A stretch of DNA of 64,000 nt, taken from positions 1,116,001 to 1,180,000 of the forward strand of contig NZ_SRRO01000001.1 of NCBI RefSeq assembly GCF_004785795.1, read 5' to 3'. The notes beneath the pieces are model-generated. The model was not told where the DNA came from. It saw only the letters and a program-made list of their open reading frames with translations, and did not search any database. Below are positions 18,665 to 26,385 of this stretch, piece after piece. The position numbers and the translations under genes were made by a program. Numbering within the stretch: the first letter of the stretch is position 1; each line of letters begins with the position of its first letter. The stretch is from Nocardioides eburneiflavus (GTDB lineage Bacteria > Actinomycetota > Actinomycetes > Propionibacteriales > Nocardioidaceae).

Positions 18665-19285
18665 TCAGGCGTACGGCGCCGCGAGGCGGAGGTCCTCGAC
18701 CAGCGCCCCGAAGGCCTCGTCGTAGCCGTCCCGTCCCCGCAGCCGCAGGACCGCCGACGGGTGGGTGGTGACGACCACGGGACGAGCCGGTTCCTCGAGG
18801 ACGCGACCGCGCACGTCGCCGATCTTCACGGCCCGGTCCAGCACCGCCCGCGCCGCTGTCGCTCCCATGGCGACCACGACCCCTGGCGCGACCGCCTCCA
18901 GCTCGGCCTCCAGCCAGGGGTGGCAGGCCGAGAGGTGGCGTACGTCGGGCTTCTGGTGGATGCGCCGCTTGCCGCGCTGCTCGAAGCGGAAGTGCTTGAC
19001 CGCGTTGGTGAGGTAGGCCGCGGACCGGTCGATGCCGGCCTCGTCGAGGGCTTCGTCGAGGACTCGCCCGGCAGGTCCGACGAACGGCTCTCCCTGCTCG
19101 TCCTCGCGATCGCCGGGTTGCTCGCCGACCAGCATGATCCGGGCGGAGCGCTCCCCGCTCGAGAAGACCACCTGCGTCGCCGGCTGCCACAGCTCGCACC
19201 CCCGGCAGTCGTGGGCGGCCGACTCGAGGTCGGACAGCTCGCGCGACTCCGGTACCCAGGGGGTGGCGTCCGTCTGGCCGGCCAT
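18665..19285 (-). CDS. udgX: uracil-DNA glycosylase UdgX
   Basis: Protein of 206 residues in the Fe-S uracil-DNA glycosylase superfamily. The UdgX hallmark is present: the KRRIH loop at residues 106-110, with His110 equivalent to the histidine (109 in M. smegmatis) that becomes covalently bound to the uracil site in DNA. Also seen are GEQPGDREDEQGEPFVGPAG, the cluster cysteines starting CRGCELW, and the motif 3-like VVTTHPSAVLR. UdgX therefore traps uracil sites rather than simply releasing uracil. The ATG at 19285 gives the normal family length; an upstream in-frame ATG at 19321 is less likely. CATGGT lies six bases before the chosen start. The gene ends at the MprA-like box of the next operon. 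Confidence 0.93.
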   Translation of the reverse strand: MAGQTDATPWVPESRELSDLESAAHDCRGCELWQPATQVVFSSGERSARIMLVGEQPGDREDEQGEPFVGPAGRVLDEALDEAGIDRSAAYLTNAVKHFRFEQRGKRRIHQKPDVRHLSACHPWLEAELEAVAPGVVVAMGATAARAVLDRAVKIGDVRGRVLEEPARPVVVTTHPSAVLRLRGRDGYDEAFGALVEDLRLAAPYA

Positions 19286-19336
19286 GCGTCCACCATGCTC
19301 CGCCGCCCGGACGCCCGGCACAGCCCGACGGGTGGG

Positions 19337-20199
<863 letters not shown>

Positions 20200-20200
<1 letters not shown>

Positions 20201-20718
20201 CAGGCGGAACCCTCGAGCGCGCGCGGGAGGGCGGCCACGATCGCATCGCTCGTGCGCTCGACCATCGCCAGCACCTCCTCGAACCCGTCGTCCCCACCGT
20301 AGTACGGGTCCGGGACCGCAGCCCCCGGATCGACCGGATCGAGGTCGCGGAACATCCCCACGCTCGGTGTCCGGCCGCCGACGTCGGCGAGGTTGGCCTC
20401 GTCCATCACGAGGACGAGGTCGTACGCCTCGGGCCAGGTCGCGTCGTACTGCCGGGCGCGGTGCCGGCTGGCGTCGTAGCCCGCGGTGGTCAGGGTGGCG
20501 GCGGCGCGGGGGTCCATCGGGTTGCCGACGTGCCACCCGCCGGTGCCGGAGGACGCGACCTCGACGCGGTCGTCGAGCCCGGCGTCGGCCAGGCGGCGCT
20601 CGAGGACGACGTGCGCGGTGGGCGAGCGGCAGATGTTGCCGAGGCAGACGAGCGCGATCCGGTAGCGGCCGGGCTCGCGTGCAGGTGGCAGGTCGGTGGG
20701 GAGGTCCGGCACCGGCAT
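20200..20718 (-). CDS. low-molecular-weight protein-tyrosine-phosphatase family protein
   Basis: Phosphatase of 172 residues. The P-loop CX5RS appears as VCLGNICRSPTAHVVL near the N-terminus and the general-acid Asp loop as VPDPYYGGDDGFEEVL, both diagnostic. The start is ATG at 20718, sharing one base with the TGA of the preceding membrane protein (TGATG); longer readings would overlap that gene. The coupled downstream ketosamine kinase suggests that the physiological substrate could be a ribulosamine or fructosamine phosphate rather than phosphotyrosine. That is inference from context; a classical tyrosine phosphatase role is not excluded. Confidence 0.92.
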
Positions 20719-21107
20719 CAGTCCCGCGAGGGGAGGGCGATCCGGACGCCCCAGCCCACGACGGTGATGATCAGCGAGCCGACGAGGGCGTTCCAGAAGC
20801 CCTCGACGTGGAAGCCGAGGTCGAAGGCGTCGGCCAGCCGCGCGGTGAGCATCAGCATCAGCGCGTTGATCACCAGCAGCAGGAAGCCGAGAGTCAGGAT
20901 GATGAACGGCAGCGACAGCAGCTTGATGACCGGCTCGATGAAGGTCGAGACGAGTCCGAGGATGAGGGCGACGAGCAGCAGCGGCAGGATCTTCTCCTGC
21001 AGCTCGGCCTGCCCGTTGTCGGGACCGTCGAAGTAGATCCCGGCCAGCAGCTGCGCCGCCACGGCCAGCCCGGCGGCGTACGTCAGCAACCACGTCACGA
21101 AGCGCAT
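20718..21107 (-). CDS. phage holin family (PF04020-type) integral membrane protein
   Basis: Small membrane protein of 129 residues with four hydrophobic helices: FVTWLLTYAAGLAVAAQLLAG, ILPLLLVALILGLVSTF, LPFIILTLGFLLLVINALML and ALVGSLIITVVGWGVRIAL. This matches the 'phage holin 4-2' family of widespread housekeeping membrane proteins. Nothing phage-like is nearby, so the name should not be read as a lysis function. It is the first gene of the holin-phosphatase-ketosamine kinase operon. TAGTCT lies exactly six bases before the ATG, suggesting a leaderless promoter. Confidence 0.88.
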   Translation of the reverse strand: MRFVTWLLTYAAGLAVAAQLLAGIYFDGPDNGQAELQEKILPLLLVALILGLVSTFIEPVIKLLSLPFIILTLGFLLLVINALMLMLTARLADAFDLGFHVEGFWNALVGSLIITVVGWGVRIALPSRD

Positions 21108-21113
21108 GCGTCG

Positions 21114-21119
21114 AGACTA
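21114..21119 (-). promoter_or_regulatory. -10 element TAGTCT, leaderless start of holin-family operon
   Basis: Minus strand TAGTCT, six-base spacer, ATG at 21107. Confidence 0.5.
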
Positions 21120-21145
21120 GCGACCCACCACTCGTCAGGGGCCTC

Positions 21146-21204
21146 CGCTGGTCGAGCAGCGAGCGCCAGCGACACGAGCGCCAGAGCGCCCTGCCCAACC
21201 AGCG
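21146..21204. repeat. interspersed intergenic palindrome
   Basis: It starts CGCTGGTCGAGCAG and ends CCCAACCAGCG, the same family as at 12809. It sits between the divergent holin-family and VanZ-family genes. Confidence 0.6.
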
Positions 21205-21217
21205 ATGGGCGGGTCGC

Positions 21218-21223
21218 TACCCT
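21218..21223 (+). promoter_or_regulatory. -10 element TACCCT, leaderless start of vanZ-family gene
   Basis: TACCCT, six-base spacer CCCCGG, ATG at 21230. It lies just past an interspersed palindromic repeat. Confidence 0.55.
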
Positions 21224-21229
21224 CCCCGG

Positions 21230-21796
21230 ATGGTCACGATCGGCGGCACGGGCGTGATGGTGCTCGGCGCCCTCGCGGCCGGGGTGGTGGCCGTGCTGCT
21301 CGCGCTGGCCACCCGCCGCCTGCTGGGCACGGCCTCCGCGGTGTCGGTCGCCGGCCTCCTGTGGTCGCTGGTCGCGATCGGGCTGGTGACGCTGGTGCCG
21401 ACCCGCGCCGACGTGGGGATCGTGCCGGCCGACACCCGGAGCGAGTCGTGCTCGTGGGACTACGGCGGCCCGTCGGGGGCGGCCTTCGAGGTGCTCGGGT
21501 TCGACCAGCGCACCCTCAACGTGCTGCTCTTCGTGCCGGCGGGGATCTTCCTGGTGCTGGCCGCCGGACGATGGTGGGCCGGCCTCGCGCTCGCCCCGCT
21601 CGGTCTCGCGGCGCTGGCGGCGTACAGCCTCGCCATCGAGCTCACCCAGCTCCAGCTCGCCCGCCTCGACCGCGCCTGCGACGTGACCGACATGGTCGAC
21701 AACGTCCTCGGTGCGGGGCTCGGGTTCGCGATCGGCCTGCTGCTACTGCCGGTGGTGAGGCCGTGGCGGGGTCGCGTCACTAGGGTGCGGGAATGA
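21230..21796 (+). CDS. VanZ family membrane protein
   Basis: Membrane protein of 188 residues with about five hydrophobic helices. The VanZ-like signature is seen in its second half: LNVLLFVPAGIFLVL, SLAIELTQLQLARLDRACDVTDMVDNVLGAGLGF, i.e. conserved Glu, Gln, Arg, Asp and Asn positions. The original VanZ gives low-level teicoplanin resistance; most family members have no assigned role. TACCCT six bases before the ATG points to leaderless transcription. The last codons contain the -10 and spacer of hisC, and the TGA overlaps the hisC start (ATGA). Confidence 0.88.
   Translation: MVTIGGTGVMVLGALAAGVVAVLLALATRRLLGTASAVSVAGLLWSLVAIGLVTLVPTRADVGIVPADTRSESCSWDYGGPSGAAFEVLGFDQRTLNVLLFVPAGIFLVLAAGRWWAGLALAPLGLAALAAYSLAIELTQLQLARLDRACDVTDMVDNVLGAGLGFAIGLLLLPVVRPWRGRVTRVRE
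21781..21786 (+). promoter_or_regulatory. -10 element TAGGGT, leaderless start of hisC
   Basis: TAGGGT within the last codons of the VanZ-family gene, six-base spacer, ATG at 21793. Confidence 0.55.
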
Positions 21797-22863
21797 CCTC
21801 CCCCCAGCCCCGGCCCAACGTGCTCGCCATCCCCGCGTACGTCGCCGGCAAGCCGCCCGTCGCCCGCCCCGGGCTGACGTCCTACAAGCTGTCGTCCAAC
21901 GAGAACCCCTACCCGCCGCTGCCCGGCGTGCTGGAGGCGGCGACCGAGGCGGCGGCGCAGATGAACCGCTACCCCGACATGGGCAGCACCGCCCTGTACG
22001 CCGCCCTGAGCGAGGCGATGGGCGTCCCGGTCGCGGACCTGGCGGCGGCCACCGGCTCGGTGGGCCTGATCTACCAGCTCGTCAACGCCTTCTGCGAGCC
22101 CGGCGACGAGGTGGTCCATGCCTGGCGCTCCTTCGAGGCCTACCCGATCGCGGTCACGGCCGGCGGCGCGACGAGCGTGCAGGTGCCGGTGACCGCCGAC
22201 GGCCGCCACGACCTCGACGCGATGGCCGCGGCCGTCACCGAGCGTACGAAGGTCGTCATCGTCTGCACGCCCAACAACCCCACCGGGCCGGCTGTCACCC
22301 AGACCGACCTCGACGCCTTCATCGCGAAGGTCCCGACGCACGTGGTCGTCGTGGTCGACGAGGCCTACCTCGAGTTCGTCCGGATGTACGACGCCATCGA
22401 CGGGATCGCGACCTACCGCCGCCACGACAACGTCGTGCTGACCCGCACCTTCTCCAAGGCCTACGGGCTCGCGGGCTTCCGGGTCGGGTACGCCGTGGCC
22501 CCTGCCCCGCTCGCCGCCGCCCTCCGTGCGGTGTCGCTGCCGTTCGGGGTCAGCCACGTCGCGCAGGCCGCGGCGATCGCCTCGCTCGCCGCGCAGGACG
22601 AGCTGCTCGCGCGGGTCGACGACCTCGTCGCACGCCGTGCCGACCTCGTCGCCCGGCTGCGCGAGGTGGGCTGGGAGCTCCCCGACGCGCAGGGCAACTT
22701 CGTGTGGTTCCCGCTGGGCGAGCGCGCCCTCGACTTCGCCGCCGCCTGCGGCGAGGTGGGGATCTCGGTGCGGCCCTTCGCCGGCGACGGCGTCCGGGTG
22801 AGCATCGGCGAGGCCGAGGCGTTCGACCGGGTGGTCGAGGTGGCGGCGCGCTTCGCTCCGTGA
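21793..22863 (+). CDS. hisC: histidinol-phosphate / aromatic aminotransferase, HisC-like
   Basis: PLP-dependent class I/II aminotransferase of 356 residues. Signatures are KLSSNENPYPPLPGVLEA, VIVCTPNNPTGPAVT, VVVVDEAYLEFVR and the PLP-lysine region TRTFSKAYGLAGFRVGYAVA. It would transaminate imidazole-acetol phosphate in histidine synthesis. Because no other his gene is nearby it may be a second HisC-like enzyme acting on aromatic keto acids (as described for mycobacterial HisC2 or Pat). The ATG is six bases after TAGGGT and also overlaps vanZ, so it may be expressed both from its own leaderless promoter and by read-through. Confidence 0.9.
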   Translation: MTSPQPRPNVLAIPAYVAGKPPVARPGLTSYKLSSNENPYPPLPGVLEAATEAAAQMNRYPDMGSTALYAALSEAMGVPVADLAAATGSVGLIYQLVNAFCEPGDEVVHAWRSFEAYPIAVTAGGATSVQVPVTADGRHDLDAMAAAVTERTKVVIVCTPNNPTGPAVTQTDLDAFIAKVPTHVVVVVDEAYLEFVRMYDAIDGIATYRRHDNVVLTRTFSKAYGLAGFRVGYAVAPAPLAAALRAVSLPFGVSHVAQAAAIASLAAQDELLARVDDLVARRADLVARLREVGWELPDAQGNFVWFPLGERALDFAAACGEVGISVRPFAGDGVRVSIGEAEAFDRVVEVAARFAP

Positions 22864-22909
22864 GCCGACGACGTGGACACGCGGACCCAACTCAGGCGAG
22901 GGGGCCGGC

Positions 22910-24190
22910 TCAGGCGGGAGCTGCGGTGTCCTGACGGGGTTCGGTCCGCGCGTCCACGGCCGGCACCCGGTCCATCCGCCGGAAGCTGGGCACCCGGGTC
23001 GGCGCCATCGTCGCGAGGAGGTACGCCGCGCCCGCCAGCAGCAGAGCCGGTGAGATCCCCAGGCCGGTGGCCGCGAGGCCACCGAGGATCCCGCCGAGCG
23101 GCATCAGCGAGAAGCACAGCGCGGTCTCGAGCGAGGTGACGCGGCCCAGCAGGTGCGGCGGGATCCGCTCCAGGATCACCGCGCCGAGGATCGGGTTGAG
23201 GAAGCCCGACGCCACCCCCGCCACGGCCGTCACCGCGAAGACCGCCCACAGCGGCGACTCGAGCGCCATCACCACGTATCGCGGGGCGCCGCAGACGAGG
23301 AACGCGAGGACGTACGTCCGGTAGCGCGGCAGCGTCTCGCCCCACCTCGCCGCGACGAGCGCGCCGACGACCGAGGCGCCGCTCATCACCGCGAAGAGCG
23401 TGCCGAGGACGGCCACGCCCGCTCCCGACTCCCTCGCCCACACCGGCGCCAGCACGGCGACGTACGCCTGGTCGACGAGGTTCGTGACCGCGACCATCGC
23501 GCAGATCGCGACGAGCACCGGGTCCGTGCGCAGGAAGTCCCAGCCCTGCCGGAGCTCGGTTGCGTACGACGTGGGGTCGGCGTCGCGCTCGGGCGGGACC
23601 GGTTGCCCGAGCCCGCGGGTGGTCACGGCCAGGACGACGAAGGACACGAGGAACGTCGCAGCATCGACGTAGATCGCGTGCGCCGCGCCGACCGACGCGA
23701 CCAGCAGCCCGGCGAGCGCGGCGCCGCCCATCGACGAGGTGCGCTCGATCGCCGAGCCGAGGCCTGAGACCCGCTCGAGGGAGTAGCCCGCCACCCGGGC
23801 GATCTCGGGGGCCATCGCCCCCTTGCCGGCGTCGCCCGGGCCACGCAGCGCGCCTGCGACCGCGACGAGGCACAGCAGGAGCGGGAAGGACAGCAGCCCG
23901 AGGTCGTGGAGCAGTGGGACGGCGCCGACGACGACGGCCGACAGGAGGTCGCACGCCAGGGTGACCCGACGCGGACCGAGCCGGTCGAGCAGAGGACCTC
24001 CGAGCGCCTTGAAGACCACCAACGGAGCGATCTCCGCGGCCGCGACGAGGCCGGTCTGGGTGGCCGAGCCGGTGGTCGACAGCACGAACCACGGGATCGC
24101 GATCATCGAGATGCGGGTGCCGACGACGGAGATGCCCTCCGCCGTGAGGGCTCCGACCAGGGGAGCCCGGCTGCCCGTCAGGCGTCCCAC
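22910..24190 (-). CDS. MFS efflux transporter
   Basis: Major facilitator superfamily protein of 426 residues with about twelve hydrophobic segments (for example IPWFVLSTTGSATQTGLVAAAE, LLCLVAVAGALRG, VGALVAARWGETLPRYRTYVLAFLV). It resembles MdtG/EntS-type drug exporters. The GTG at 24190 lies 13 bp inside the end of the ArsR-type regulator gene. A much longer open frame exists upstream but runs through the regulator out of frame. Co-transcription with the regulator, divergent from a hydroquinone-reductase-like enzyme, suggests an electrophile or xenobiotic efflux unit. The substrate is unknown. Confidence 0.88.
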   Translation of the reverse strand: MGRLTGSRAPLVGALTAEGISVVGTRISMIAIPWFVLSTTGSATQTGLVAAAEIAPLVVFKALGGPLLDRLGPRRVTLACDLLSAVVVGAVPLLHDLGLLSFPLLLCLVAVAGALRGPGDAGKGAMAPEIARVAGYSLERVSGLGSAIERTSSMGGAALAGLLVASVGAAHAIYVDAATFLVSFVVLAVTTRGLGQPVPPERDADPTSYATELRQGWDFLRTDPVLVAICAMVAVTNLVDQAYVAVLAPVWARESGAGVAVLGTLFAVMSGASVVGALVAARWGETLPRYRTYVLAFLVCGAPRYVVMALESPLWAVFAVTAVAGVASGFLNPILGAVILERIPPHLLGRVTSLETALCFSLMPLGGILGGLAATGLGISPALLLAGAAYLLATMAPTRVPSFRRMDRVPAVDARTEPRQDTAAPA

Positions 24191-24735
24191 TGCTGACCCG
24201 GCCGCAGGAAGGCGTTGAGGTTGATCGCGAAGGGTGCGGCGTCCTCGGCGTCCGAGTCCACGGTGTCCTCCACGAGCCGGACGAGCTGCTGGACCAGGGC
24301 GTCGGCCTGGGCGGGCGTGAGGCGTAGCTCCCAGTCGCTGAGCGTGCCGACGGTGCGCCACTGCTCGGGCACGAACGCCATCTCGGCGACGGCCACGCGC
24401 AGCCGCTCCCCGTAGAGCTGGGCGACCGTGGCCAGGTAGGCCTCGACGTCCTCCGCGCCCTGCTCCTGGGTGCGGAAGTCGGTGCGGGTGGCCTCGTGCG
24501 AGGCGCGCCACCAGCGGTCGCGGGCGTTGCCCCGCTCCGCGTCCTCCTCGATGAACCCGTGCTGGGCGAGCTGGCGCAGGTGGTAGGACGTCGCGCCAGT
24601 GTTGAGGTCGAGGCGTCGGGCGAGCGTCGTCGCCGTGGCAGGGCCTTCGGTGCGCAGCAGGCCCAGCATCCGAAGGCGTACGGGATGGCTGAGGGCACGG
24701 AGCCCCGCGATGTCGGGGGTGATGGAGGACGACAC
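24178..24735 (-). CDS. ArsR-type winged-helix transcriptional regulator
   Basis: Regulator of 185 residues. The N-terminal HTH is of ArsR type: LRALSHPVRLRMLGLLRTEGPATATTLARRLDLNTGATSYHLRQLAQHGFIEED. The C-terminal half, with LTPAQADALVQQLVRLVEDTV, is a putative ligand/dimerisation region. No metal-binding cysteine pair is visible. The frame is open to an ATG at 24774, but that would place the start inside the operator. The GTG at 24735, six bases after TACCCT on the minus strand, is the better start. A 22-bp near-perfect palindrome at 24757-24778 lies between its -10 and that of the divergent gene, so it probably represses both directions. Confidence 0.87.
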   Translation of the reverse strand: MSSSITPDIAGLRALSHPVRLRMLGLLRTEGPATATTLARRLDLNTGATSYHLRQLAQHGFIEEDAERGNARDRWWRASHEATRTDFRTQEQGAEDVEAYLATVAQLYGERLRVAVAEMAFVPEQWRTVGTLSDWELRLTPAQADALVQQLVRLVEDTVDSDAEDAAPFAINLNAFLRPGQQWDA

Positions 24736-24741
24736 GACCAC

Positions 24742-24747
24742 AGGGTA
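24742..24747 (-). promoter_or_regulatory. -10 element TACCCT, leaderless start of ArsR-type regulator
   Basis: Minus strand TACCCT, six-base spacer GTGGTC, GTG at 24735. This decides the start against the in-frame ATG at 24774. Confidence 0.55.
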
Positions 24748-24756
24748 GGTCTGCCA

Positions 24757-24778
24757 AGACTTGTTTGCAAACATGTCT
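24757..24778. promoter_or_regulatory. 22-bp palindromic operator between ArsR-type regulator and hydroquinone-reductase-type gene
   Basis: Inverted repeat AGACTTGTTTG / CAAACATGTCT; arms match except at one pair. It sits between the two divergent -10 elements, where both -35 regions would be, so binding would block both promoters. Confidence 0.65.
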
Positions 24779-24794
24779 TTGCGATGACCCTGGC

Positions 24795-24800
24795 TATGGT
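24795..24800 (+). promoter_or_regulatory. -10 element TATGGT, leaderless start of hydroquinone-reductase-type gene
   Basis: TATGGT, six-base spacer TGAAGC, GTG at 24807. Confidence 0.55.
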
Positions 24801-24806
24801 TGAAGC

Positions 24807-25796
24807 GTGAACGACACCGCGACCTACACGAAGAAGGGCGAGCCCTTCGAGCGCGACATGTCCTACCTCCCCGACCGCGTGCTGGCGGGGGAGCGGTCGG
24901 CGGATCCGCTCGACGACGCGTTCCCCAGCGGCTCCAAGGACAGCCCGCGCGAGGTTCCGGTGTGGGCCGCCGAGCCGGGCCGCTACCGGCTCGTCGCCGC
25001 CCGCGCCTGCCCGTGGGCGCACCGCTCGATCATCGTGCGGACGCTCCTCGGCCTCGAGGACGTCATCTCGTGGGGCGCGCCCGGGCCGGTCCACGACGCC
25101 CGCAGCTGGACCTTCGACCTCGACGAGGGCGGCAAGGACCCCGTGCTCGGCATCGAGCGCCTCCAGGAGGCCTACTTCGCCCGCGAGGCCGACTACCCGC
25201 GCGGCATCACGGTGCCGGCGATCGTCGAGGTCGGGTCGGGCAAGGTCGTCACCAACGACTTCCCGCAGATCACCCACGACCTGTCCTTCGAGTGGCGCGA
25301 GCACCAGCGCCCCGACGCCCCCGACCTGTGGCCGGTCGACGTCCGCGAGGAGATGGAGGCGGTGATGAAGCGGGTGTTCACCGAGGTCAACAACGGCGTC
25401 TACCGCTGCGGCTTCGCCGGCTCGCAGGAGGCGTACGACGACGCCTACGAGCGGCTCTTCACCGCTCTCGACTGGCTCGAGGAGCGCCTCGCCGACCGCC
25501 GCTACCTGATGGGTGATGCGATCACGGAGGCCGACGTACGCCTCTTCACCACCCTGGTGCGCTTCGACGCGGTCTACCACGGGCACTTCAAGTGCAACCG
25601 CAACAAGCTGACCGAGATGCCGCACCTCTGGGGCTACGCCCGTGACCTGTTCCAGACGCCGGGCTTCGCCGACGAGGTCGACTTCGAGCAGATCAAGCAG
25701 CACTACTACGTCGTGCACACCGACATCAACCCGACGCAGATCGTGCCCGCCGGTCCCGACGAGTCCGGCTGGCTGACCCCGCACGGCCGCGGCTGA
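24807..25796 (+). CDS. glutathionyl-hydroquinone reductase-type (Xi-class GST) protein
   Basis: Protein of 329 residues of the Ecm4/YqjG/PcpF family, which reduces S-thiol conjugates of hydroquinones. The catalytic Cys68 lies in AARACPWAHRSIIVR; the Xi-class thioredoxin-like and C-terminal helical GST domains follow (VTNDFPQITHDLSFEW, FTEVNNGVYRCGFA, LMGDAITEADVRLFTTLVRFDAVYHGHFKCNRN). Actinobacteria generally use mycothiol rather than glutathione, so the natural thiol partner is likely different. The start is a GTG six bases after TATGGT. It is divergent from the ArsR-MFS unit across a shared palindromic operator, which implies induction by the same electrophilic or quinone-like signal. Confidence 0.92.
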   Translation: MNDTATYTKKGEPFERDMSYLPDRVLAGERSADPLDDAFPSGSKDSPREVPVWAAEPGRYRLVAARACPWAHRSIIVRTLLGLEDVISWGAPGPVHDARSWTFDLDEGGKDPVLGIERLQEAYFAREADYPRGITVPAIVEVGSGKVVTNDFPQITHDLSFEWREHQRPDAPDLWPVDVREEMEAVMKRVFTEVNNGVYRCGFAGSQEAYDDAYERLFTALDWLEERLADRRYLMGDAITEADVRLFTTLVRFDAVYHGHFKCNRNKLTEMPHLWGYARDLFQTPGFADEVDFEQIKQHYYVVHTDINPTQIVPAGPDESGWLTPHGRG

Positions 25797-26010
25797 CGAG
25801 CCCCGGTCTGGACCCGCTGCCCCCGACAGGGCGCGAACTCCGACGTCTTTCCCGAGACTTCCCGCAGACCTCCTTCAGGAACGTCGCCGCTCGGTCCGAA
25901 CCCTCCCGCCGACGCGTCCGACGGCGCATCGTGGTCGCCGCACCACCACGCACGACCACGGACCTCGCAGGACGGCGCTCCCACCGGCCTGCGCCCTCCA
26001 CCCAGGAGGA

Positions 26011-26054
26011 GAGCCGGGGCGGACGGACACCCACAAGTCCTTCCGCCCCGGCTC
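26011..26054. repeat. long GC-rich hairpin in leader of the large surface-protein gene
   Basis: Arms GAGCCGGGGCGGA (26011-26023) and TCCGCCCCGGCTC (26042-26054), perfectly complementary. It could be a terminator for the upstream gene, although that gene's stop is 215 bp away, or an RNA structure. Confidence 0.6.
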
Positions 26055-26077
26055 GTGGTGTTCGGGGCCGAGGCCCC

Positions 26078-26116
26078 GTCGGGTTGACCGGTCGGGTGAC
26101 CCGGTCGGGTGATCCG
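26078..26116. repeat. three tandem 13-bp repeats
   Basis: GTCGGGTTGACCG, GTCGGGTGACCCG and GTCGGGTGATCCG in direct succession, 270 bp before the surface-protein ATG. Confidence 0.7.
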
Positions 26117-26385
26117 GCACAACCGTCTCCCACCTTGGGTACGTGGTCTGGTCCGATCGGGCCTTAACCGGCTTGATGCGCCAAGGTTCGATCAAGCGCA
26201 GCCGGAGGTAGGCCCCGGCCTCCGCCCGGGCTGTTCCCGTCGTCGAGTCCGGGCGCGAACCTTCTGCACGGAACATCTGTGCCGTGCGTCATGGGGGCGT
26301 GCGGCGGCCACGGTCGACAGCGCTTGGGGGCGTCGGTCACCGAACGGCTCAGGCAGTGGGGACTACTCGCACAGGGGGCGAGATC

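Larger units (their letters stand above)
25797..26385. other. 589-bp non-coding stretch before the large surface-protein gene
   Basis: I see no convincing gene here. It holds GGTCTGGACC (25805), the hairpin at 26011-26054, a second hairpin CGGGGCC-GA-GGCCCCG (26063-26078), the 13-bp tandem repeats, GGTCTGGTCC (26145) and the ribosome site AGGGGGCGAG before 26386. The length and structure suggest a regulated long leader. Confidence 0.6.

Noticed and set aside
20718..21107. Prophage remnant suggested by the holin family name
   Set aside because: This four-helix family is common in chromosomes; there are no phage structural, integrase or lysis genes and no attachment repeats.
22461..25784. 1107-codon minus-strand ORF
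   Set aside because: Passes antisense through the hydroquinone-reductase-type gene and out of frame through the regulator and MFS genes; no coherent domain.
26284..26385. Upstream in-frame ATG at 26284 as start of the surface protein
   Set aside because: It would add 34 residues before the signal peptide and has no ribosome site; the ATG at 26386 follows AGGGGGCGAG.
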